Part shown: positions 28,593 to 37,558 of the stretch, one piece after another
How the letters are laid out: each line of letters opens with the position of its first letter
Position numbering within the stretch: the stretch's first letter is position 1
Assembly: GCF_019204025.1 (NCBI RefSeq)
Contig: NZ_JAGSPB010000002.1
Span: 310,001-374,000 of the forward strand
Source of the DNA: Erythrobacter ani
GTDB taxonomy: Bacteria > Pseudomonadota > Alphaproteobacteria > Sphingomonadales > Sphingomonadaceae
Reading direction: 5' to 3'
Length of the DNA stretch: 64,000 nucleotides
Position numbers and translations under genes: made by a program
The notes under the pieces: model-generated
The model's input: the letters and a program-made list of their open reading frames with translations, nothing else
Databases searched by the model: none
Told to the model about the DNA's origin: nothing

Positions 28593-29147
28593 CTAAAAAA
28601 TTGCATCGAAGACACCCGCGACCGCCCTACCGAGCGCGGCGCCGGAATCTTCGCGGCGGATGCCTTCGTGAGCGATCTCGAGTGTTTCGACCGCGACTTC
28701 CCCGCGGCCTGCGTTGAGTGATGGCCCAACCCACTTGGCGGGCAAACCGTTCAGGAATGACCACACGTGGACCGGATCGCCTGCGGCATCGTGCAGGGTG
28801 ATCAGGCCATCTTTGCGCACGCCGCGACCTTCGAGATAGTCGTTGCACCAGGTCCACAAATCGCTGTCGTCGATTTGGTCGCGGCGTCCCACGACGCCGC
28901 GTTTAAGGATCAGATTGTTCCACCGCATCCGGCCGGGGAATTTAAGCACGGCGTCGTTGATCCCGCCCGCTTCATAATCTTCGACCGCCATGGTCATCTC
29001 GAGTCCGGTCACTTCCGAGAATCCGGCGTAGCTGCGGCTGCCAGCGGTCGAGATGCCGATCGTACCGGTTCCGGCCCCATCGGCACCCTTGGATTCGAGC
29101 AGGGCAACCGAGAAGTTGTGTCCGAGAACGGGATCATGACGCGCCAT
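28593..29147 (-). CDS. CIS inner tube protein 2 (184 aa)
   Basis: This is a gp19/Hcp-like tube protein: YAGFSEVTGLEMTMAVEDYE, KFPGRMRWNNLILKRGV, then LWTWCNDYLEG and a terminal GEVAVETLEIAHEG strand. The ATG at 29147 is chosen because an upstream in-frame ATG at 29210 lies within the sheath C-terminus, and 29147 begins MARHDPVLGHNFSV, the normal tube N-terminus. One base separates the ATG from the sheath stop, implying translational coupling. It is longer than the first tube protein, as is common for the baseplate-proximal tube ring in eCIS (Afp5-like, inference). Confidence 0.88.
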   Translation of the reverse strand: MARHDPVLGHNFSVALLESKGADGAGTGTIGISTAGSRSYAGFSEVTGLEMTMAVEDYEAGGINDAVLKFPGRMRWNNLILKRGVVGRRDQIDDSDLWTWCNDYLEGRGVRKDGLITLHDAAGDPVHVWSFLNGLPAKWVGPSLNAGRGEVAVETLEIAHEGIRREDSGAALGRAVAGVFDAIF

Positions 29148-29148
29148 T

Positions 29149-31110
29149 TCAAACCGCTCCCAACAATTGGGTCGACAGCGCGCCTTGTTCGGCCAGTTCG
29201 AATGCCTCATCCGAGCGTGAGAGGCGCAGGACGATGAACTCGAGCGGTTTGGCTGGGGCGATCGCGATATCGATCCTGAACTCGCCCTTGGCTCTGGTCG
29301 ACGGGGGATTGTTTACGTCATCACAGCGCACTCGGAATGCCTCTTCCGCAGAGCGTCCCGCGAGCGCGCCACCGCGTCGTAGCGTTTCGAGAAAATGGTT
29401 GAGGGTTTGAGCGATCAGTGAGCGTGTTTCTGCGCTGTTCGGTTCAAACACGGTCCATTGGGTTGCCGCTTCCAGTGATCGGCGCAGCATCACCATCAGC
29501 ATGCGGACAGGGAAAAACCGCCATCTTGGGTCGCTGCTTACCGTGCGTGCACCGAGTATCCGGACCGCGCGACTATCGCGAACGGCAATGACGTTTAGCC
29601 CTGACCTGTTGAGTACGCCGTGCGCTGCCGGTTCAATCGCAAGGCTGGTCCCGAAAGCGAAGGACAGATCTTCATTGGCGGCCGCCTGATAAGGGCCGGT
29701 GGTGATACTTACAGAAGCTAGCTGGCCCGCGACATGCCCTGAAGGAGGAATAGTTCGCAGTGGTCTTGGCCCGCGCCCGATGGGATCGGATGCGTCGATC
29801 CACGGGAGGTAGAGCGCCGCAAAGCTTGAATCGAAGCGATTGCGCCATGCCTTGATACCGCCGAGGCCGATTGCGTCAGTGCGCACGGTTTCCCACGGAG
29901 GGTCAAGGATCGCCACTCGGTCGCGCAATCTCTCACATTGTTCGACCATCATTGCCTGCACTGCATGAATCTGATCGAGAGTGAAGATCGGTGGGGACTC
30001 GGATGGTGGCGGGGGGAGCTGCTGCGCAGGCGGCGTCGGCTCGATGCAGATCGGGCAAGGATCAGGAGTGATTTCAGGTAGTGGCGCAAACATTTGCGTG
30101 CGGGCGCGAATATGGATGTCAGGAACCGCGATTGTCGTGACGTCGGCGATGGGTTCAAGCGCGGCCAAGCCGGCTTGAAAATCGCCAACGGACAATTCGA
30201 CCAACCCATCGCGCCCTCCGCTGAGCGCGAACCGCTCTCCTGCGACGATATCAAGGGGTTGAGGCACGTCGGTCGGTGCCAAATCCGTTTTGAAAACCGA
30301 GATCGGTAATGGCAATCGATCGAGCATGCCATCGTCATCGGGCTCGGCCGGGCGCAGCACTTCGCCAATGAAGCGGCTGGATGACTTGGTCAGCTCAAGA
30401 CCAGCGTAGATTGCGACAGGCTCACCGCCGAGCACCACGACTAGATCATAGGCGACATGCGCAATGCGGATCGGCTCTCCAGGGACCATACCGCTCAGGG
30501 CAAATTGATTGGCCAAGCGTTTGAGCGGATTAGGATGCACGAAGTGCAACTTTCTTGCAGTAGCATCAACAGCGGCCAGAATGCGCTCCTGCTCCAGCCC
30601 GCCCGGTTGGCTGATGCGAACCAATTGTCCTCCTGCAAATCCGTCTGTTCCCACAACCTCGATTGCGCTGCCATCAATTGCGGGATCGCCGCTCGCCTGA
30701 GTTTCGGCAGTTGGGCTGGGGGTTAATGCAATCTCAAGCGCATTGCCCCAGCTTCCGGCACTGGAGGCCTCAATCGAGAGGGCGAGCCCACCGGTAGTGT
30801 CGGGTATTTCGATCCGCGAAGGGGCTGCGCCACGCGCTGGATCTTCATCGGCTACGCGCGAGATAAGGCATTCTTCACCGCCATTTTCGAAGAATGCGCG
30901 GACGGTATAAGCAAGGTATGCATTGTCGCTGTAACCGCCGAACACCGCCTCAAACTGCGCCATTGACCGAGCACGAACGGGCCGCGCAATCGGGCCGCTT
31001 TGCGCGATCCCGACAAATGCCGCGATATCGGTGCGAATACGTGTGATCGCCGATGCGCTGCGATCAGGTCGCTGCATATAGAGGCCGGGTTGATCAACCA
31101 GTCCGAGCAT
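29149..31110 (-). CDS. CIS tail sheath protein 2 (653 aa)
   Basis: The N-terminus (GLVDQPGLYMQRPDRS and IAAFVGIAQSGPIARPVRAR, then FEAVFGGYSDNAYLAYTVRA) and the C-terminus (IRILGARTVSS-like: AVRILGARTVSSDPRW, then FFPVRMLMVMLRRSLEAATQ, EAFRVRCDDVNN, KPLEFIVLRLS) are diagnostic for the phage tail sheath family. There is an insertion of about 200 residues, and a Pro-rich linker (EPTPPAQQLPPPPSES) before the C-terminal sheath domain. It contracts to drive the inner tube. It forms sheath/tube pairs with its neighbours. Confidence 0.92.
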   Translation of the reverse strand: MLGLVDQPGLYMQRPDRSASAITRIRTDIAAFVGIAQSGPIARPVRARSMAQFEAVFGGYSDNAYLAYTVRAFFENGGEECLISRVADEDPARGAAPSRIEIPDTTGGLALSIEASSAGSWGNALEIALTPSPTAETQASGDPAIDGSAIEVVGTDGFAGGQLVRISQPGGLEQERILAAVDATARKLHFVHPNPLKRLANQFALSGMVPGEPIRIAHVAYDLVVVLGGEPVAIYAGLELTKSSSRFIGEVLRPAEPDDDGMLDRLPLPISVFKTDLAPTDVPQPLDIVAGERFALSGGRDGLVELSVGDFQAGLAALEPIADVTTIAVPDIHIRARTQMFAPLPEITPDPCPICIEPTPPAQQLPPPPSESPPIFTLDQIHAVQAMMVEQCERLRDRVAILDPPWETVRTDAIGLGGIKAWRNRFDSSFAALYLPWIDASDPIGRGPRPLRTIPPSGHVAGQLASVSITTGPYQAAANEDLSFAFGTSLAIEPAAHGVLNRSGLNVIAVRDSRAVRILGARTVSSDPRWRFFPVRMLMVMLRRSLEAATQWTVFEPNSAETRSLIAQTLNHFLETLRRGGALAGRSAEEAFRVRCDDVNNPPSTRAKGEFRIDIAIAPAKPLEFIVLRLSRSDEAFELAEQGALSTQLLGAV

Positions 31111-31125
31111 GTGTACCGCCTGCCC

Positions 31126-31572
31126 CTACGATCCGAAATCGATTTCGAGGCCTTCGTGGCAAAGCTCTAGGCTCTCCACTGCGACCTCGGTTCCTGTGGC
31201 GTTGAGCTGCGGGCCGGTGATCTTGTTTGGCCAAGCCGCGCGGAAATTCCAGCGCCCGACATCTTCGCGCGCTTCATTCATCAAGATTACCGCGCCATCG
31301 CGCCGATCTGGATCGCCCTCGGCGATGGCGCGATGCCATTCCCAAAGCTCGGTGTTACTGGTTATGCCGCGCTTGAGCATGATGTTGGTCTGTTTGCGCA
31401 GTGCGGGCAGCTTGCGCGTCCAGTTCACAGGATCATTGCCCTCACGGTAATCGACCGCATCTCCATCGATATCGAGCCCTGAAACCTCGGTAAAACCGGC
31501 GAGCGTGATACCATCGATCTCGAGCCGAAAATTATGCCCGCGAAACGGGTCGTTTCTATCGCCAGTAGCCAT
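31126..31572 (-). CDS. CIS inner tube protein 1 (148 aa)
   Basis: A 148-residue gp19/Hcp-type tube protein: FRGHNFRLEIDGITLAGFTE, VSGLDIDGDAVDYREGNDP, LKRGITSNTELWEWHRAI and the closing VAVESLELCHEGLE. The size is the standard for the main stacked tube subunit (Afp1/Pvc1-like). It is preceded by AAAGGAGG about eight bases before the ATG, one of the strongest ribosome binding sites in the operon. That fits a protein needed in many copies. Confidence 0.92.
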   Translation of the reverse strand: MATGDRNDPFRGHNFRLEIDGITLAGFTEVSGLDIDGDAVDYREGNDPVNWTRKLPALRKQTNIMLKRGITSNTELWEWHRAIAEGDPDRRDGAVILMNEAREDVGRWNFRAAWPNKITGPQLNATGTEVAVESLELCHEGLEIDFGS

Positions 31573-31616
31573 GACGGAACCTCCTTTGTGTCGCCTTTAG
31601 TGGCGTAGTTTCAGGG

Positions 31617-34600
31617 TCAATCTTCACCGCTTGCGGTCATGAAACCGATTCGGACGATTACGAATTCAGCTGGTTTGACTGGTGCCACGCCGACTTCGAT
31701 GATCAGCTGACCGTTATCGATCTGCGACTGCGTCATCGTCGTGCGATCACATTTCACGAAGAACGCTTCTTCGGGCTTGGTCCCTTCCAACGCACCATCG
31801 CGCCAAACATCGGTGAGGAAGTTCGCAACCGTCTGGCTGACCCGCCGCCACAGCTCGGGCGCATTGGGTTCAAATGTCACATACTGCAGGCCGATCTCGA
31901 TTGATTGTTCGAGGAAGATCAGTAGCCTACGCACCGGCACATATTTGTGCGAGCTGTCCGATGTCAGACATCGCGCGCCCCAGACTCGAATGGACCGACC
32001 GTCCGGACGGAAATCCCGTGTGGCGCAAATATTCGATGGATTCAGCAGTTCTTGCTCAGCCTTAGAAACTCTGCGCGACAAGCCCGTGATACCGCGTACC
32101 ACTTCATTTGCAGGCGCCTTGTGCACGCCCCGCTGTTCATCGGTGCGAGCATAAATGCCCATAACGTGACCACATGGTGGCAGGTGGAAATCGCGCACTG
32201 CGGCCAGATTGTCTGGCATAGGATCAGGGACCGAATACCAAGGATAATACAGCGCCGCGTATTTGGTATCGAATGCCAGCCGCTGCGCCATCACATCTGC
32301 GAGCGACGAACCGGGGGTGGCAGCATCGAGGACGGCAAAACGATAACGCATCAATTCGCAATGGTTGATCAGGCCTGATTGCAGCTCTGTGCTAGTCGCA
32401 CCGGGGATTGCCACCATGCTGATCTGCGCAATGTTGCGCAGCGATTGGAGGCCTGTTCGATTGAGTGGTTCGGGATCGTCTGAACCGAGATAAACGGCAT
32501 CAGCCATTGTTGCGATTGAATCGTCTCCACCGCGCATGGCGTGGCGTGCTGCCCGCGTTCGGCCAGACGGCAGCACGTCGATCAGTGATTCAGGACCTTC
32601 GCGAATGGCTGCGGTAGCGGCGTCATCGGGTGCCGTATCTGCGACACGAATAAAGGTCGACTGACCTTCCGGCCGACCGTCCTCCAGCCTTAGCGGACCG
32701 CCGATTCTGCCGATCACATCTGCGAAGTAATTCTCATGCCGCGCATCAAGCGAAAGCTGACTGAAAGTCTCACTGTCGATGACTTGATCATTGCGCGACG
32801 GCACTGCTGGATCGGGACGTCGGAGCAACTCGACAGTGATCGAAAACTCGCGGCTTCGCACATTGAGCGGGCCGCCGATCGGACCAAGCGCCGCCTGTGC
32901 CGCGGCGTCCAGACCCGGTGTATCCAGTGTAACGCTGCCATTGCTCGGATCGGTCGATCGCACTTTGACCAAGACACTGCCGCCAGTGTCCGGGTTGCTT
33001 AGTTCAAGCAATGTGCCCGCGCTCACTCCGGTTAGCGTTGACAGGCGAATCTCAAGCGGAGGGCTGAGCATGGTGGTGGTCGCTTGCGCGAGTAAGCCTG
33101 TTGGATCATCGCCAACAGAGAGTCGGAGCCGATCGCCCCAGGATCCGAGATCAAGTGCTTCTACGTCAATCAGCAAGCGTCGCTCAATCATAGGTTCGCC
33201 CGCATTGTGGGTGCGTTCAAGCCCGCTCACCAATGTGACTTCGCCGGTATTTGCTGCGGGATTGGAGGCATCAACCCGGTGGTGGCTAAGTGTGCCATCA
33301 GGTCGGCGGATCATCACGCCATCACCCGCCGCGTAGCCTTGACCTGCGGCCAACAGCAGAGCACTGGCCCCAGTGTCGGCATTAAGCAGGGTGAAGCTAG
33401 ATTGATGGCCAGCGGCTGGGAAAGCGGGCGTATCCTGCACTTGCACCGTCGCGCCGGATAGATGTGACAGCGTTACGCCTGCGCCAAGCGTGATTGTGCC
33501 AGCATTGGGGGCTGGCGCACCCGCGCCCGGGATAGCGATGATCTCGGCAAACTCCTCATCAAGGCCAACGCCGATGCGGATCACCTGCCCAACCTCAAGA
33601 TCGACCCGATCATCAATCGGTATGACCCGAGCACCCACTACAATATCGGAGGTCAATGCCTTTGCAGTGATCGCACCATCATCATTCAGATCGACATGGA
33701 TAAGCGCTGATCGTGCAGGTGCATGCATCGGCAGCGGGGTAGCCAGATCAAGCTCTGTGAGCTCTCCCTGCAGGCGCACCTCATGTGCTGGTGTGCCGGC
33801 TTCAAACTCGATCACATTGCCAGCGCCAAAAGGAATATCATTGGTCGCGAATGTTAGCAGGTCACCCGCACCTGCATCGCTGGCAAGCGTTTCTGAACCC
33901 GCAGCACTTGCGAGCAATTCGGCTTGCGTGCCAGCAGCATAGCTCTGGCTCAAGCTTTCATTGATGACGACGCGGAACAGGCTACCGCCCAATGCGGTAG
34001 GCGTTTCGAATACGGCAGCAATGTCGACCACGCCGCCGTTTGACAATTGCACGAGGAAAGGCGTCGGCTCAGCCACCAGATCAACCGGGCTGTCGATTTC
34101 CAGCACGTTGGCACCGGCTGCGACAGCGGAATCAAGTGTGAACGGTCCAGCACCGATCGCTGGCGGGACGGAGACTGACACGGCATTGGCCGCAGTGTCA
34201 TGCGCGCGGGCAAGAGGGCGGTTGAGCGGAATATGACTGGCGGCTGCGGCTGGTGCAGCTGCGGCGTTTAGATACTCTGCCCGACTCCCGTCCCCAACGC
34301 GGACAGTATCGCCCGCGCCAACACCGGCAATATCGAGCACATAGAGAGGTGAGCCCGCAGCGCCGTCACCAATTCCAGCGCGGCTGAGCAGTATTGTGCC
34401 GGTATCGCCCGGACTGGTTCCCCGATCATACAATCCACCGCTAGCAGCGGCTGCTTCTTCCGGGATAATCCTCGTGACAAATACCCGTTTTCCGCCGTTT
34501 GCAAAGAACCCCTGAACTGCCGAGGGCAAGTGGCAATATGCGGTGTCAGGATCGCCAGGGGCAGAGAATTCGGCGAGCGGTAACAGGCCGCCAAACCAAC

Positions 34601-34760
34601 GTTCATATTCGCCAACGCTGGATATAAAGATCGGGCGGTTGATTGGGCCACGCTCGGCCATGCCAACCATGCCTGCCGTCGATGTGCTGACGCCTTCAAT
34701 CGGTCGAGGGCCGCGTTCGACCTCCTCTACAAAGACGCCGGGAGCGAGATATTCAGGCAT
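31617..34760 (-). CDS. CIS tail sheath protein 1 with a giant insertion (1047 aa)
   Basis: Sheath hallmarks flank the protein: the N-terminus YLAPGVFVEEVERGPRPIEG with GMVGMAERGPINRPIFISS and YERWFGG (residues 3-57), and a C-terminal domain from about 740 onward (IRVWGARCLTSDSSHKYVPV, LLIFLEQSIEIGLQYVTFEP, EEAFFVKCDRTTMTQSQIDN, ending PAEFVIVRIGF). Typical sheaths are 350-500 residues. Here about 600 residues of Ala/Gly/Val/Asp-rich beta sequence are inserted, with recurring motifs such as VGARVIPIDDRVDLEVGQVI. In known sheaths insertions lie on the outer surface, so the particle may be heavily decorated. AAGGAGA precedes the ATG. Confidence 0.9.
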   Translation of the reverse strand: MPEYLAPGVFVEEVERGPRPIEGVSTSTAGMVGMAERGPINRPIFISSVGEYERWFGGLLPLAEFSAPGDPDTAYCHLPSAVQGFFANGGKRVFVTRIIPEEAAAASGGLYDRGTSPGDTGTILLSRAGIGDGAAGSPLYVLDIAGVGAGDTVRVGDGSRAEYLNAAAAPAAAASHIPLNRPLARAHDTAANAVSVSVPPAIGAGPFTLDSAVAAGANVLEIDSPVDLVAEPTPFLVQLSNGGVVDIAAVFETPTALGGSLFRVVINESLSQSYAAGTQAELLASAAGSETLASDAGAGDLLTFATNDIPFGAGNVIEFEAGTPAHEVRLQGELTELDLATPLPMHAPARSALIHVDLNDDGAITAKALTSDIVVGARVIPIDDRVDLEVGQVIRIGVGLDEEFAEIIAIPGAGAPAPNAGTITLGAGVTLSHLSGATVQVQDTPAFPAAGHQSSFTLLNADTGASALLLAAGQGYAAGDGVMIRRPDGTLSHHRVDASNPAANTGEVTLVSGLERTHNAGEPMIERRLLIDVEALDLGSWGDRLRLSVGDDPTGLLAQATTTMLSPPLEIRLSTLTGVSAGTLLELSNPDTGGSVLVKVRSTDPSNGSVTLDTPGLDAAAQAALGPIGGPLNVRSREFSITVELLRRPDPAVPSRNDQVIDSETFSQLSLDARHENYFADVIGRIGGPLRLEDGRPEGQSTFIRVADTAPDDAATAAIREGPESLIDVLPSGRTRAARHAMRGGDDSIATMADAVYLGSDDPEPLNRTGLQSLRNIAQISMVAIPGATSTELQSGLINHCELMRYRFAVLDAATPGSSLADVMAQRLAFDTKYAALYYPWYSVPDPMPDNLAAVRDFHLPPCGHVMGIYARTDEQRGVHKAPANEVVRGITGLSRRVSKAEQELLNPSNICATRDFRPDGRSIRVWGARCLTSDSSHKYVPVRRLLIFLEQSIEIGLQYVTFEPNAPELWRRVSQTVANFLTDVWRDGALEGTKPEEAFFVKCDRTTMTQSQIDNGQLIIEVGVAPVKPAEFVIVRIGFMTASGED

Positions 34761-34820
34761 TTGTTATCTCCTTGGATATTGGCAAATTTGGGCTCTGCGC
34801 GGTTCTGGACGATGACACCT

Positions 34821-35969
34821 TCATTCGAACACAAGCGTCACTGAGGCACTTGGCAGGCCGTTAAGCGTTACTGTTTGCAGTGTTGGGGTTGGCTGTCCGC
34901 CGCCGGATGCGCTGAGCTCGATATGGGCAAGACGATGCACCGCTGGCAGGCGCCATTCGCCTTCCGCTCCGGACAGGGTCGTCCATGGTGTCCAGTCGTG
35001 GTGTTCGTCGGGGATGCCTGGGCTGCTGATTTGCAGTTGTCCGGGGAGGACGCCAAATCCGTTCAACCCGTCGAGAAGCAAGCTTGTGTCTGAAGTCCGG
35101 GCGGCGAAATCGATCAAATTGACCGGACCCGCCGCGCCATAACTTGCCGGCGTCACGTCGCTGTTTGCAAGATAGCTTCCCGCGATTGGATATTCGAGCG
35201 CGATCTTGGCAGGTTGGTCGGCGCTGTAACTCGTGTCGATGGATTGGATGGTTGGATATTCGCGTCGCTCCGAGTCAGCCCCAAGGATCAACGGATCGCC
35301 GACGTTCAATCCAGCCCGATCCGAAAGTGTGATCTGGCGTGCGCCCGGCGATATTGCGCGGACCAGCATCTTGGTCGGTGCTGCGGGAGCGATCGGAAGC
35401 ACCCGAACGCCTGCCCCCGCCGGGCGATCAACGGCGAGTGGTCGCGATAACGTGACGCCGCTAACCGGCTGGCCCGGTCCGGAAAGGTCATCAATTCGCC
35501 TCCAGCCGCGTGTGACTGCAACATTGGCGCCAGCGACCGTGTTGCCGATTGCATCAACTAGGACGCCTTCCAGTGAGGTCGGAGTCCGGTGAAGCCCAAT
35601 CGTACCAAAATCGAGTGGGGCAAACGTACCGGGAAAGCCCGGCTGTGCGGGCAGGCCTCCCGCCAACGTCACCGGCAAAAACCCGGGCACAGCGAATGAG
35701 AATTCGATGTCCGGTGAGGGCACGGGCCACGGATCAGAGAACAACATCTGCGGCTGCCCTGTCAGCCCAACCAAGCCGCCGGCGCTTGCGGTTGAACCAA
35801 AGCGCGCCGGGTGTTGCGTGAATAAGGCGCGTTGACGCGGCGGCAAGCCGGTCTGTTCGTCAATCGCTTGCGCAAAGGCAATGACTTGCCAGTTGGCACT
35901 GTTATGTTGGCGCGGCTCGGGGTTGAATTCCCACTCCTGTCCAGCGACCACTGTTTGCACGACACTCAT
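34821..35969 (-). CDS. Beta-rich structural protein of the CIS operon (382 aa)
   Basis: Not assigned to a named family. The middle (residues about 125-160: TSLEGVLVDAIGNTVAGANV) resembles a carboxypeptidase-regulatory/Ig-like fold. Around 205-245 lies a segment (GARQITLSDRAGLNVGDPLI followed by the strand TIQSID) similar to the repeats inserted in the large sheath. The C-terminus is again beta-rich (WTPWTTLSGAEGEWRLP). No signal peptide is present. The ATG at 35969 overlaps the DUF4255 stop by four bases. A surface or collar component is the best guess. Confidence 0.65.
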   Translation of the reverse strand: MSVVQTVVAGQEWEFNPEPRQHNSANWQVIAFAQAIDEQTGLPPRQRALFTQHPARFGSTASAGGLVGLTGQPQMLFSDPWPVPSPDIEFSFAVPGFLPVTLAGGLPAQPGFPGTFAPLDFGTIGLHRTPTSLEGVLVDAIGNTVAGANVAVTRGWRRIDDLSGPGQPVSGVTLSRPLAVDRPAGAGVRVLPIAPAAPTKMLVRAISPGARQITLSDRAGLNVGDPLILGADSERREYPTIQSIDTSYSADQPAKIALEYPIAGSYLANSDVTPASYGAAGPVNLIDFAARTSDTSLLLDGLNGFGVLPGQLQISSPGIPDEHHDWTPWTTLSGAEGEWRLPAVHRLAHIELSASGGGQPTPTLQTVTLNGLPSASVTLVFE

Positions 35970-36598
35970 AAGCCTGCTTCGCCTGCGGTGATCGGATTGG
36001 CAGATCCCATCACAGGTTCTCTTGAGGTAACTGGCGGGCCGACCCAGCTTGGCCGCGCATCATCAATTTCGATAACGCCGACTTCATAGGAAATGCTGGC
36101 CCGATACGGCTCTTCGAGCGTGTCCCAAACCCGTGCAAGTTCCTCTAGTCCAGGGTCATCAAGTCGCACTGAAACTTCGCTGTCTGTCCCGCTTAAAGCG
36201 CCTGCCAAAGCAGCGCCTGTGAGGATCGGCTGCGAGTGGAAAGTGCGCAGGATTGCACCGAGCACATGCTGGTCGGCCTCCGGCGAGGGAAGACCGCCAT
36301 TCCCGCGCATCATCGGCGTGATCAGATAGAGAGCCCGCATTGGCAAAGCGACTCTGCGAAGCCGATCTGGCGGAAGCCTTCGCGGCGCGGCATTCAGCAA
36401 GTTCTCATCGCGAAACACGCGATAGAGCCACACCGAAATTCCTGTTTGATCTTGATCGACCATCGCATCAGGCGTTGCCAGTGAAACGAGAGCGGGGCCG
36501 AGCGGCGAAAACAGCGCGCGCAGATCGGGGTCGGTCTGCATTGCATCAAGCAATACCCCTTGGAGTGTTTCACTGGTGGCAAGTATAGAGGTGCTCAC
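35966..36598 (-). CDS. DUF4255/Pvc16-type tail terminator (cap) protein (210 aa)
   Basis: The pattern MVDQDQTGISVWLYRVFRDE, the RRLPPDRLRRVALPMRALYL stretch and YLITPM followed by HVLGAILRTFHSQPIL are characteristic of DUF4255 (Pvc16/Afp16 N-terminal domain). This protein caps the sheath and tube at the distal end and ends polymerisation. The start is GTG at 36598 with GAGG seven bases upstream. It is the second gene of the operon, the standard eCIS position near one end. Confidence 0.9.
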   Translation of the reverse strand: MSTSILATSETLQGVLLDAMQTDPDLRALFSPLGPALVSLATPDAMVDQDQTGISVWLYRVFRDENLLNAAPRRLPPDRLRRVALPMRALYLITPMMRGNGGLPSPEADQHVLGAILRTFHSQPILTGAALAGALSGTDSEVSVRLDDPGLEELARVWDTLEEPYRASISYEVGVIEIDDARPSWVGPPVTSREPVMGSANPITAGEAGL

Positions 36599-36607
36599 AG
36601 CCGTACC

Positions 36608-36868
36608 TCACTCTGGCTCGTTTTTGTTCGAACCAAGGTTCGGCCCGGCAGCGAACAACGCCGATCCATCCGGTCTTGAGCAGCGCAGGACCAGGCCAAG
36701 GCTTTCAAGCCGTTCAAGCGCCGCCGCAATTTCTCTGGGGTCACTGTCAGGAACCCACCATTCGCTGACGCCGCGTATGGTATCGATTGCGGCTGGGTGC
36801 GAGCGCAAGTGATCGAGGATGCGCTCCTCTTCGGAAGAATTACCAGTAGGTCGATCATCACGCGTCAT
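36608..36868 (-). CDS. Small winged-helix-like protein, first gene of the CIS operon (86 aa)
   Basis: The sequence EEERILDHLRSHPAAIDTIR, then DPREIAAALERLESLGLVLR and DGSALFAAG, has the helix-helix-helix-wing pattern of a small MarR/PaaX-type winged helix. It could bind DNA or another CIS component. The ATG at 36868 has AGGGAG four bases upstream and lies about 16 bases from the predicted sigma-54 transcription start. The stop is nine bases before the GTG of the cap gene. The reading frame is preferred over an overlapping one because its composition and pattern are protein-like. Function is unproven; autoregulation is one possibility. Confidence 0.6.
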   Translation of the reverse strand: MTRDDRPTGNSSEEERILDHLRSHPAAIDTIRGVSEWWVPDSDPREIAAALERLESLGLVLRCSRPDGSALFAAGPNLGSNKNEPE

Positions 36869-36894
36869 TCGCTCCCTGCTCCGACCAAGGGCTC

Positions 36895-36910
36895 TGCAAG
36901 CGACGTGCCA
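36895..36910 (-). promoter_or_regulatory. Sigma-54 promoter of the CIS operon
   Basis: On the minus strand the sequence TGGCACGTCGCTTGCA (36910 to 36895) matches the sigma-54 consensus TGGCACG-N4-TTGCW at every specified position, with the required ten bases between the -24 GG and the -12 GC. The predicted start of transcription, about 12 bases beyond the GC, is near 36,884, leaving a roughly 16-base leader with AGGGAG before the ATG at 36868. The only enhancer-binding protein gene in the window is at the other end of this operon. Confidence 0.88.
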
Positions 36911-37558
36911 AAATAAAATAGTGTTTTAGATTAGATGGTTGTCGAAGGTCACTCAAAGCCACCGGACGCGCACCGGGTTGGCATTGACCCAATTTTTTGG
37001 ACGCGAATGCAGACTGACTACTCTAAACGGCGAGAATCAGGGGGGGTGATCTTCCTACTGCTTGAGCGGCTCGGGTGGGTCCATATTGACGCAGTATGCT
37101 CAAAGGGTGGGTCGCTCTAAGCCTAGCAGGGACGAGTTCGCGTTAGACTGACAGCACCGCCATCTACCCGTGCAACTCGTCTATCTTTTCCGGTAACCCT
37201 CCCAAAGCCTGCGGAACAGGCGGGTTTGCGCGGGTGGATCCGCAACGGGCTTGACAGTTCTTCCTTTTCCTCAGCGCTTTCAAGCGCCAATTCTAGGCCT
37301 CGTCTCTTCGACAACTGGGATCGCTTCAGTTTGCCCCTTTTTGGCAAAAACAGAAAAAGAGTCGCTTAGTTTGAGGCATTAACCGGGCTTTGTCTGCGCA
37401 ACTTGGGAAACGCGCGCCATAAATACTGCGTGGTTTCCGTTACTTAGGAGCGCAGACAGGGGTTCCTGTTGCTCGATATAACAGGGCGATCAATGCCTGT
37501 TATGGCGGTCCAACTTGCATAATTCCGGTGTTTGGGCTCCTGAAAGCCCTATTCGGGA
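36911..37558. other. Intergenic stretch between the CIS operon and the recombinase remnant
   Basis: There is no convincing gene. The first 50 bases, upstream of the sigma-54 promoter, are AT-rich (AAATAAAATAGTGTTTTAGA) and are where activator sites would be expected. From about 37,296 the sequence TAGGCCTCGTCTCTTCG and the following bases match the flank of the left recombinase remnant (632-650), including a shared CAGTTTGCC/CGGTTTGCC. Confidence 0.5.

Noticed and set aside
26429-34760. Type VI secretion system
   Set aside because: There is no TssJ/L/M membrane complex, no ClpV-type ATPase and no TssB/C pair; sheath and tube sequences are of the phage-tail/eCIS type.
2924-36868. Prophage or R-type pyocin
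   Set aside because: No head, portal, terminase, integrase, holin or endolysin genes; two sheaths and two tubes plus an AAA+ ATPase, DUF4255 and DUF4157 proteins point to an eCIS.
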